Source of the DNA: Epichloe hybrida
Lineage: Eukaryota; Ascomycota; Sordariomycetes; Hypocreales; Clavicipitaceae
DNA length: 64,000 bases
Direction of reading: 5' to 3'
Assembly (NCBI GenBank): GCA_019022495.1
Contig: JAFEKR010000004.1
Coordinates: 2,170,001-2,234,000, forward strand
Positions 32,565-42,417 of this stretch are shown here, piece by piece; position 1 is the first letter of the stretch; the number at the start of each line of letters is the position of its first letter. The notes beneath the pieces are model-generated. The model was given only the letters and a program-made list of their open reading frames with translations, made no database searches and was not told the origin of the DNA. The position numbers and the translations under genes are program-made.

Positions 32565-33212
32565 AGCGCGTGACGCGTATCTTTGTGGTCCGCGAATATC
32601 TCGCATCATTTGCTTGATGTTAGTTTGGGGATGGGACACAAGGGGAAGGGGTTCAGGGGTTCTTTACATGCATATACACAATATTGACAAGTCGTACATA
32701 CCAAAATGTATTTAGGGAGATGGTGACGAAAAGATGAGAACGTTGCGTCATGCTAGTCTGGTATAAGTAACTAGTTTCGATGGATATGCATGCTGCCGTA
32801 GATAGTACAAGATCCTTACATTCGTAGGCGCAGGGAAAGCTTCGGCATCCGCCCAGGCCAACTATATCCACTTCTGCTTTTTTCTAATGACAGTTCGTCA
32901 AGGTGCGTAAAGGGCCTTTTTTAGTTTTTTCAGTGTGATGCTGGCCTCGGCGCGGGCCGAAAGCCACGCGAAGAAATTGATATCATGCTTGTTCTAATAC
33001 TATTAATTCTCTCGTTTAAAAATTAGATGCATTGGCCACAAACAAGGAGCCCAAAATAAAACAAAATAAAAAATAAAAAATAAAAAATAAAAACTCAATT
33101 CCCTCGTTTAAGAAGGGGATGTTGCCGATCTTGTGCGCCATAATCGTTCAGTTTCCCGACATGTCCTCGATGGCACGGGACAGTTTCAACTTGAATTGGG
33201 TCTGACAAGCAG
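32565..33212. other. Interval between convergent secreted-protein genes
   Basis: No gene seen. It contains an (AAAAATA)n-like A-rich repeat at about 33055-33095. Confidence 0.5.
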
Positions 33213-34793
33213 CTAGGCCTTGAAACAGCCAAGGGGGGAGACATGGCATATATCCAAGGGCTTGACAGGTTCCAAGGGCTTGACAGGTTCCAAGGGCTTG
33301 ACAGGTTCCATGTGCGGAAACTCTTGCAGCTTGCTCTTCGTCGGGTTCTGCATCGCCTCGGCAAACCACAACCTGTCCTGCTCCAAGTCAAACACGGTAT
33401 ACACAGACGAGAGGAACGGGAAGCCCAAACTATTTAAAACGTCGGGCGGAGACTTGGCCACCACGGCCAACCTGCACCTGCCCTCCCGCACCTCCTTAGC
33501 GGTCAGATACTCGTTGGCAACCGCGATCCGGCGCAGCGGCACGGCGACTCTGAGCTGGTCGTCGTTGAAGCCGAACACGAGCTTGTTTCTGGGGTCCATG
33601 ACGACCTGGCAGTCGATGGTGTTCAGTCCGCCGCGCTCCGACATTTCTGTATTGAGGGCTCTGGCCATGTTCTCCAAAACGCGAGATGGCAAGGCGAGGC
33701 CGATGGCGGCCGAGTTGACATGCGTGAAGCTGTCCTCTTCCGTGAGGCCAAGATTGATGGCATTGCCGCTATCGAAGCCCGAATAGCCATGGTTTGTCCT
33801 ATCTTTACTCGTGTCGCTCCGCCCGTCGTGTTCTTTGCCCCTATCCAAGTCTCGGCATTGGCTGCCCTCGCCACTGCAGCGTCCAAGACGCCCCTCCTTG
33901 ACCGATCGACGACCCCAGCCCGGCCGCCACCCGTTCATCAGCAAATGAACAGACGACATTTGAACCGTGTAATAGACGACCTCGTCCGAGCCGTTCTTCC
34001 ACAAGGGCACCGCCTGCAATTTGCACTTGAATCTGGCCGCGTCGACGCCGCCAAAGACGACGGATCCATTGCCGAAAGCTGACACGTTTTTGTTCAAGCG
34101 TTACCAAATTTGCTCCCAAGTTTTTTCCTTCGGGGTAGTCGGGGGAAAGAAGGAAGAAGGAAAGAGAAGATAACAGAGGGTGTACTCACGCGTAGGACTC
34201 AATACCAGACCAAACGAATTCGTTTTGATCAATCCGACGGCCTTCATCCTCGCCACCAAACCTTCATAATGCTTCTTCGTCTGTTGCCCGCCCTTGGGCC
34301 CAAATCCGAAGATGGGAAACTGCAACATGTTGTCCGGGACACGTCCACCCACCGCCAGGGCGACTTGCGTCCCGGGGACAGAGACCATGGGAACGGTGTC
34401 GCCGCCCAGGCCGACAGTCAAGTTGATGTAGGGACCGTCGTAGGTCTCCCCGCCGTCGAATGAGCCATCGAACGGGGACCATTTCACCTCACGAACGTCA
34501 CTGGACTTGAGAGGGTCAAAGTCCCCGAGGTTACTGGCGCGCGAGTCCCTGCACTGTTGGTTCCGGAGCTTGCATACCGGACTGCCCACCCTTGGTACAA
34601 CGATGTCGGAATCACCCGTGCTGAAGATGCCCTTGATTGGTTGCGGGGGCGTGCCGAAGCTCATCTGCATGAGGGGCAGGAAGGGGAGGGATTGAGCATG
34701 GTGGAAGTGCAGAACATCGGCTTGGACGACCTTTGCGTCCTGGCAACGGCCCAGGCCTGCGAGAAGGACAGACGTCAACCATGGGCGCAGCAT
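33213..34793 (-). CDS. Aspartic-peptidase-like secreted protein, probably inactive
   Basis: Complement of join(33213..34078,34190..34793), 489 aa. Signal peptide MLRPWLTSVLLAGLGRC. A1-family fold signals: QMSFGTPPQPIKGIF, FPIFGFGP, NGSVVFGGVDAARF, IDCQVVMDPRNKLVFGFN and the C-terminal SVYTVFDLEQDRLWFAEA. The first active-site triad, normally DTGS, reads STGD (FSTGDSDIVVP). The second site appears as VNSAAIGLALPS, with Asn where Asp is expected. So hydrolysis is unlikely and a binding role is possible. A poorly conserved 60-residue insert (33745-33930 region) precedes the second site and may hide an intron or frame changes. The C-terminus carries three EPVKPL repeats. Confidence 0.75.
33255..33310 (-). 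repeat. In-frame 18-nt minisatellite in the aspartic-peptidase-like gene
   Basis: Three identical copies of CAAGGGCTTGACAGGTTC (plus strand) encode EPVKPL repeats near the C-terminus. Confidence 0.9.
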
Positions 34794-35544
34794 GTCGAGA
34801 GTCTCTTGTGGTCGTGAGGTCGTGATGCCATTCACGGATACGAAAGGGATCCCTCTGGAGTTGAATGGTGTTTTTATACACCGACGCCGACGCCGACGCC
34901 GACACTGACACTGACACTGACAGCTGACGCCCACATATTTTCCGCGCAAAAATTTTTACAGACAAGGGATCCCGAGATAAGCAATGATTGCAGATATATG
35001 CAGCTCACATATGGTCCCTCATTCCCGGAAGTTCTTGGCCGGGCGCAAGACTAGCTAGGTCAAGAGAGGTCTTTACATACCTATTTTTAGTGTACAAGTA
35101 CCTCAAAAGGAGGTTTTTTTTTTTTTTTTTTTTTTCCCTTGTAATAATGCCTGCAATGTCTGTAATACGTGCCTTCTATGCGCTACTGCCGCTATAGTAA
35201 TTAAATGAATGGCTTATGAAACGCATTTCCAGCTCTCCGGTGCATATATTTACTAACGCAAAAGGGCCAACTAGCTCAAACAAAAACTCTTGGCGGCACT
35301 TCTGCATTGAGCGCGAGTGTGTGGAGATTCCTCTTGATTCAGCTAGTCTACGGATCAGTTGGAAATTTCTGTCCCCGCGCAGTTGGCGGCCGTGGAACAA
35401 ACTCACAGACCCGGCACAGCGGCGGCTCGAGTCCCCAATCCAATCCAACGCGTCCCCAACGCCAAGAACCCTGTTAATGCCGCCTGGCGCCAACCGGCAA
35501 CGACGACTTACTTGCTCGCGGTGGGAACAAGTTTCGAATCTGAA
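34794..35544. other. Interval with short tandem repeats
   Basis: GCCGAC then TGACAC tandem units at about 34878-34921 lie in the probable 5' UTR or promoter of the peptidase-like gene; a T-tract lies at 35117-35135. No gene supported. Confidence 0.5.
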
Positions 35545-37594
35545 TCATCGACTCCGGGATAACTCCCAATATGCCCGCAAGAGAGCCAGCCCTCCAGCCT
35601 GTGTTTCCACGGTTCTTCCCCTACCGCCATCATTCGCATCCTCGCCGGCTCCAGCAACAGCTCCAGCAGCAGCTCCAGCAGCAGCTCCAGAAAGGGCTCC
35701 AGCAAGAGCTTTGGAAGGGCTTTGATCCGCCACCTGCCGACCCTGCCGTGCATCATTAGCGACCCGCAGCTTCGGCCCAGGCCCAGGCCTCGACGGCAGA
35801 TCCTGGCAGCTGCCGACCAGGGTCTTGGAGCCAGGCTGCCAACTTTCGTCGAGACCCCAGATGCGGTCCACCGGCGTGCCTTTGTTTCGGTAATCGGTGC
35901 TGTTCGTCGGCGTCTTCGCCAACAAGCTGGCAGCGAGACCGTCACCGTCACCGTCACCGTCACCGTCATTGGACAGGCTCGCTCCCCACCACATGCCGAA
36001 CCGGCCTGCCGCGTCTCGCGTCTTCAGCGCTGCGTCCACGTTGTGCTTTACCCAGCCCACGTATGCACGGCACGCCTTGTCGTGCTTGTCTTGGGCGGCC
36101 GGGGCTTTGTTCGGTTCGGCTCGGTGCATGTCGGCGTGGCGTTGGAGCTCCGATGCGTCGAGGGGGGCACAAAACGCCGCGAGGTGATGGAAGAAGATGC
36201 CCTTGAAGGTCTGGGCATCCTGCGAGCATGTGGCTGACGCATCGCAGTGCTCTTCTAGGATACCGTGGCGGCCGATCCCTTGTTGACGCGCTTCTTCCCC
36301 AACATCGTGGTCGATGGGCACGTTTCGCCCAAGATCCCACCCGGTCGCTTTGATGACGTTTTGCACGAGTGAGTGGCCATCTTCGAGGTAGGACGGGCTG
36401 CCCGTCGCCGTGAAGAGACCTCGCTGGCCCGACAGAACCACACCCTGGTTGTACGTGTAGACCATCTCGTCACGCTGGTCGCATTCCACGTTGCCCGGCT
36501 TGCTCTTGTCGACATGGAATCCATCGACGTACAATCCCTGGCTGTTGGTCATGTTGGCGTCCTTGAGCCACTTGTGCCCCACAATGGCGGCAGCCAGATA
36601 GGCAGGCTCGTTGGCCAAAGGCTCGTTGGCCAAAGGCTCGTTGGTCGAGAATCCCTTGCTCACGGCCCAGCTCTGGTTGAACCTGTCGTCGGGGAAATGC
36701 TCGTACATGGACATGGATGCCGAAATCCAAAGCTCGTTCGTTATGGCATTCTTGTAGGGCTCAAGCCTCGGGTTCCAGATCATGCCGCCGTGACACAGCT
36801 TGGTGTCCCATCCTACGGAGGCAGCGTCCCAGAACGCACGAGCACGCTGGGCAAATGTACAGACCCAGTCATTGCCATGCCATGAAATGGTGCGTATGGC
36901 CGAGTCGAGCGTCGTAGGCACGCTCAAACACGTTTCCTCTCGCTCTGCATGGTGCAACGTCGAATGAAGGTGTATAAACTTGATGGTTTCTAGCCAGCCA
37001 AGGACAACCCATAAAATGTCATCGTATGCCTGGTGGCTGTGTCAGTCACCAGTGACCACCGATAAGGGTCGCTTCGCCTAGGATGATGAATGATGCAAAA
37101 GGGGCCTGCCGCCTTGAACCTCGTACCTCGTCCAAGATTGCAGCGGCATTTTGACCGAAGAAGGAGTGCGCAACTTGAGCAAATATGGAGGAGATCAGCT
37201 GCTCCTTTTGATTCCAGTCGCGGTCCCGCTCCACCGACTCAAGAGATTCGGTCAAGGTGCTGAGCGTGCCTGAAATGATGGTCCCGACGACTGCCCCCGT
37301 CCAGTCAATGGATTTGGGCCATGTGCCGTTGACCGGGTCGAAGTAGGTGTTTTGCAAGACGGCCAGGGCGTTGAACACGTCTTCCAGCGCCGCGACATCG
37401 CCCCCTCCACCTGGAGGGACACCACTTCGAACATGAACAATGTCTTTGGCGACACGTCGGCAGTCGTACGGTGCCTGTTGTTGAAACAGGGAGCACGATG
37501 CGACTTGCTTTGGGGGGTTGATGCTTGGCGCAATGGAAGAAGCCAAAGAGGCAAAGGCGCCCAGTCCGGCCAGGAAGTGATGATGCCGGCGCAT
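35545..37594 (-). CDS. GH76 endo-alpha-1,6-mannanase-like secreted enzyme
   Basis: Complement of join(35545..37029,37127..37594), 650 aa. Signal peptide MRRHHHFLAGLGAFASLASS. The splice creates AYDDILWVVLGWLE, the paired Asp motif (about D159-D160) that is catalytic in GH76. Other landmarks: CHGGMIWNP, YKNAITNELWISASM, YTYNQGVVLSGQRGL, FKGIFFHHLAAF and RFGMWW. GH76 enzymes cut alpha-1,6-mannan and fungal relatives (Dcw1/Dfg5) act in cell-wall glycoprotein cross-linking; no clear GPI signal is seen here, so secretion is more likely. Repeats inside the gene: NEPLA x2, DGDGDGDGDG, and an Ala/Gly tract GAAAGAAAGAVAGAG before the C-terminus. Confidence 0.87.
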
Positions 37595-38663
37595 TTGGTC
37601 TCGCTCCGATGATGGATGATGGATGATGGATGATGGATGATCGCAAATGCCTAATACTTGCAAGTTGGAATAGGCGGCAAAATTCCCCGTACCAGCAGCA
37701 CCCGGTAATGTGCTCTCCTCGGCGGCAGAGACGGCATTCTTATGGAAGAGCTTGGTTCTCTGTTTTGGGTGGGGGTCACGTTTAGCCAATATCACGGATG
37801 AATGACATGATCAGGTGCATACGGATCCGTACATGCAGGGGAGTAAAAGCTAGGATCACGGGATACCTGCTAGCAAGACTCGTGTGTTGTTTTGAGACCA
37901 AAGAACATGTAGGAATAACACGAGATATCAAAGGTCTGTGGGCGGGCCGCGTGACAAGAGGCCACTTGTGCCCTCTTCACTTTGCGCGACCGGATCGACC
38001 TTTTGCCGGGCCACATGGGCGCAGCCGCGCAACGCGATTGATAGCATGCTTGTTCCATCGCGTCCACTCCCATCCGTCATGTCCGCCCGCCCGCATTGAC
38101 TGAACCAGGCAGGCAGGCAGACAGACACATCCATATCCTTTTTACTCCGTAAATTGTATGTATTATGTAATATGCCGTGCGCGGGCATCGCTCCACTGAC
38201 CAGTCAGTCAGTCGCGAACTTCACATGCCCTTGACGCCAGCGAATGGCTGCCCGCCCTGTGGGTCCCTCCCGCTCGTGTTTCACTGGGCCGCCGGTTTGT
38301 TTACTTCATCCCCAAAACAGCAGCCCATCCATCCACCAACCAGAGCGCGCCCACCCATTGACCCCATTGACCTTCTCTGCACGGATTACCTCCAACCATC
38401 ACGCCGCAGACTCTACGGAACTAATCCGTACATACAATTCTATTCACCATGAATTGAAAAGAGCGAGGTCCTCTTGAGAGCATTGATTCTTCGCCTGCCC
38501 CTTTCATTTGCTTCACGCGTCTGAAAAGCACAAACGCCGTTGCGCGAGCCTTTGAGCACACAAGCATACACACACGCTCCGCAACTCTCTTCGCATCTAT
38601 AATCTTCACAACCATCCGTCGACTTCCCACACGCGAGCACCGCGTCTCTCGCGTAGCTGAGCC
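37595..38663. other. Divergent interval upstream of GH76 and the SPB coiled-coil gene
   Basis: No gene. It holds an ATGATGG tandem at about 37608-37640, GGCAGGCA repeats at 38107-38125 and TACTCCGT/AATCCGTA motifs at about 38143 and 38413. Confidence 0.45.
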
Positions 38664-41600
38664 ATGGAGACCGACGCCGTGCATCGCTATCGCTCGCGCA
38701 TCCTTAGAGAAATGAACGCCAACCGCGCAAATCCCTTCAACTCTCCTCCTTCTTCTACTGGCTCTCATGGCACCGTCACCGCCTCCTCGCTCTTTTCCGA
38801 TCCAGATGGCGAGTCGACGCGAAGGCTCAACGAAGACATTGCTCGAGTCACTGCCCCCAAGAAGCTTCCCGTCAACTTCGACGCTGCTCACCGCAAGTGG
38901 CCGGAATACTTTTCCAAACCCAAGTCCAGCAACCCACCAAGGCTCGATGATGATGCCACGACCGACACCCGACCCTGGAAATCACAAATGAAAGAAAACA
39001 AGCCGCCCGTTGCAAACGTCAAGTTCACCGTTGACGATTCAACTCGGGACATATGGCCTAGCACAGCCAAAACGCGCGCCGAAATGCAGGCCCGTGTTGA
39101 CAATGAGTCCGACCTTTCCTCTGTCCTCGATCAATCTCCCGCCCGGCCCACGTCGTATTATGGCGCGCCCAAATCTCACCAGCAACACAGAAGTCCTCTT
39201 TCCAAGGCGCGTCACCGAACCCCTTCAGAGCCTGCCCCGAACCACCAGCGTCGCTCGTCAATTACGGACGCCCTCAACCGCCTCCAAAGGGCCTCTCTCA
39301 GCCCCCGGGATAGCGATCAAGAGTCCCCCAACATGTCTTCGGCAAAATCAAGCTTGACCGCCGTACCTCCGTCCCCGGCTTCAATGGATAGTCCGGGTCA
39401 GAACACGTCCAACGCACGATCGTTTTTCATGCCCGACGTGTCTCACCTCGGCGACTTTGTCACGGGCACCCTCAAGTTCAGCGGCTCCATGAAGAATGGT
39501 GTCCCGATCTTTGTGAAGCATGGCAAAGTTCATGATAGCAAGGAAAGATCCACCGCTAGTGCTCACGCACAGGTCGATGCTATCAAAGTTGCCGAGGATG
39601 AAGAGAAGATCTTTGTCTCCATGGATATGATCCGCGATGAAATTGTTTCTCTGCAGGCTGCACACGACAAGGTACAAGAATATGCAGAGGGCCTGCAGCT
39701 TCAAGTGGAAAGACTTGAAGCTCAGCTTCGACATGGAAAATTTGACGGCGGATACGATGAGAGTGCCAAGTTCAGAGCGCAGAAGAAGAGTAAGTCAAGA
39801 TCTTATCTTGAACATGGCGTATTGAAAACAAGCTCCCCATTTGACACCTCATTCTTTATTTTCTAGGACTGGAGCTAGAGGTTGCAACACTGCAAGCCCG
39901 TTTGGATGAAGCGTCACGAAAGCTTAGCACCAACGAAATAGAAAACGAATCTATCGCACATGAGCGTGACAGGGCGATTGCTAGGCTTCAGGAAGCTTGC
40001 GAGGATATTAGCAAGCTGACAAGGAAATTGGGCGTCAGGGAAAAGGAGCTCTCTACTTCACAGAAGCAGCTTGAGTCCTCGGACCGGATGCGCCATGACA
40101 ACGACACTTTGCGTCGTGATCTTGTGTCGCTCAAACATAGTCGTGACGCACTAGAGCTCGACAATTCGTCCCTCCGAGCTGATAACGAGAATCTCCGCAA
40201 AGAGCATAAGCGCCTGCGAGATGAGGTTGACGCTCTGCGCTCTGACAAGAGCGTTCGTGGCGATGACTCCGACTCCCTCGCAACCGAGAACAAGTCTCTT
40301 CGCTTGACCAATGACAGGTTGACAGAGGAGAACGAAGATCTCCGCGAAAACCTTGATGGAGCCCAACACGAGCTTGACGCTGCGCGCGAAGAGATGGAAA
40401 CCCTTCGGGCCAGGGTTGACGTGGTCGTGCAGGAAAAATCAGCGCTTCAGGACGACAACAAGTCTCTTATTCGCCACAATGAAAGGTATTTCAACGAGAA
40501 TAAGCTTTTACGCCGCGAGAACTCGGGCTTCGAGCGTAGCGTTCACGATCTGCATGAAGAGAACTTGAAGATGAAGGACGAGGTTGTTTTCCTCAAGCAG
40601 CAGCTTGATAACGACAGACCACTGCACAAAGATGACGTTTCTGGTACCGTTGAGGAGGAAACGGAGGAGAATATGACGTCGGCTTATTTCATGCCCGACA
40701 TCACTGTCAAGACAAATGAGTCTCGCCCCGCTGAAGGCACAGAGACGAAGGATATGCCCACCTTGCCAGAGGTGACATCTCATGGTTATACTGTCGAGCA
40801 AGAAACGCGGGAGGTCTCTCGACGAGTCAGCAGTAGTAGACAGCGTTCCAGGAGCAGACCCCGAGCAGCGTCCAAGGGTGTCGCCTTCTCTATCCCCGAG
40901 AAGTCGGCGCTCCGGAACAAGAACCGCAGCAATGTGGCAAACCAGGGCAGCAAGCGCAAGCAGACTACTACTACGACTACTTCTGCTGCTGTTTCTGCTG
41001 CCACTACTGCTGCCACTACTTCGGCTGATGCTGCTCCTTCTGCTGCTGACCAGTGCTCTACCAAGTGCCCTCCAACTGCGGAGCTGGATCTGACCACCGA
41101 AAATGACGAGACAACCGGAGGATTTCAATCTGAGGATTTCACGAACCAAGACGCCGCAATCTCACTAGACTTCTCGTTGAAAGGTGCCAACTTGCATCCG
41201 TACAATCGGGACACGACTGCGCAGAGCAACAAATCTCGTCGTGGAAGCAGCAGTTCGCGACCAGCACAAAAGCATACCTTTTTGGAGGTGGACGTTGGCA
41301 GTGGAACCAACAAGACAACCAACCCCGCGTCCTGCCCTGTTCTATCGACCGATGCACGTCGTGTGCTGGATGGCTTGTGCAAGCACAGCTGTCATAACTG
41401 CATAGTGTGCGCGCGCATCACCTCTCACCGCGGAGTTGTTTCATCATCCGAGGCTGCTTCGGGCAAGAAGCGCGTTAGTGTACCGCGTCCTGTGCCTGTC
41501 ACGGATCGCAACCTGACGGGAGACGATCTCACGATGCGCCCATCGCAGGCGCCCGGCTTTGCCTTGGCCTTGGTCATCAAAGGACTCGAGGACGAAGCGG

Positions 41601-41908
41601 AGCATCTTCAGCTTGAGCTCACCCGCCTACAAGCAGAGTATAACAGCAGGGACAAGGCCATTGGCCGGCGCGATCGACTGAACATGGCCGAATCCATACG
41701 AACGCTCTTGAAGCGCATGGAAGTCAAGAACGATCAGATCTACAGCCTGTACGATGTCCTAGAGGGACAAAAGGCTGCCGCACAAGCCATGACGGAGGAA
41801 GAGGTCGAAATGACTGTCCTCAATATCACGGGCATGACAGTGCGCGACGTCACTGGCGGAAGCGAGCAGTTCACATGGGAGGGCATTCAGGAGACAGTGC
41901 AAGCATGA
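38664..41908 (+). CDS. Spindle-pole-body coiled-coil protein with Cep57-type microtubule-binding domain (Ppc89-like)
   Basis: Exons join(38664..39789,39867..41908), 1,055 aa. Ser/Pro-rich disordered N-terminus to about residue 300, then a long heptad coiled coil (residues about 310-620; LELEVATLQARLDEASRKL and many Arg/Asp/Leu heptads). A Thr/Ala-rich linker and a CHNCIVC cysteine cluster follow. A C-terminal helix pair at about 939-1006 (GLEDEAEHLQLELTRLQAEY ... LKRMEVKNDQIYSLYDVL) matches the Cep57 microtubule-binding domain found in S. pombe Ppc89. It probably scaffolds the spindle pole body or the septal/inner-plaque microtubule-organising centre. Confidence 0.83.
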
Positions 41909-42417
41909 AGACGAATATTCTTTGTTGGATTTTTTGAAACAGCACCATCCGTATTCTTGCCAGTCATGAGCGAACGAGCATTACCTCTTTACGTGCATTA
42001 TAAGAAGTCATAGGGGACCCGGCGCGGTCACAAACGGAGTTTGGAACAAGATTGATGTCAAGAGGGACGGACGTCATGTTTGGTCACCTGCGGCGCTTCT
42101 GTCTCTTTTTAATTTTTCCTCCTTTGCGATTCAGTCTTGGCATAATGGGCTCTTCTCGCGGCGTTTATTTGGGCAAGAAAGGCTTGGATTGATTTGCGGT
42201 AAACTTTGTTTGTATGCTGTTAGGTTGTGCGCTCGAGTAGTGGACAATGAACGTGATGAAGGAACTCGCGTTTTCTGGACTGCCCCCCCTCTGCCTCCCG
42301 TGTCACTGTGAGCATGTTCCTGCCGTCATTCATGGAGTGTAGTGGTGAGGACTGTTGGGAAGCACGGGATCCATCTGTGATTTGCCATTGAATGCCCCGT
42401 GTAACTAACTATCCATT
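41909..42417. other. Convergent 3' interval
   Basis: Between the convergent Ppc89-like and NOC2 genes. No gene supported. Confidence 0.5.
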
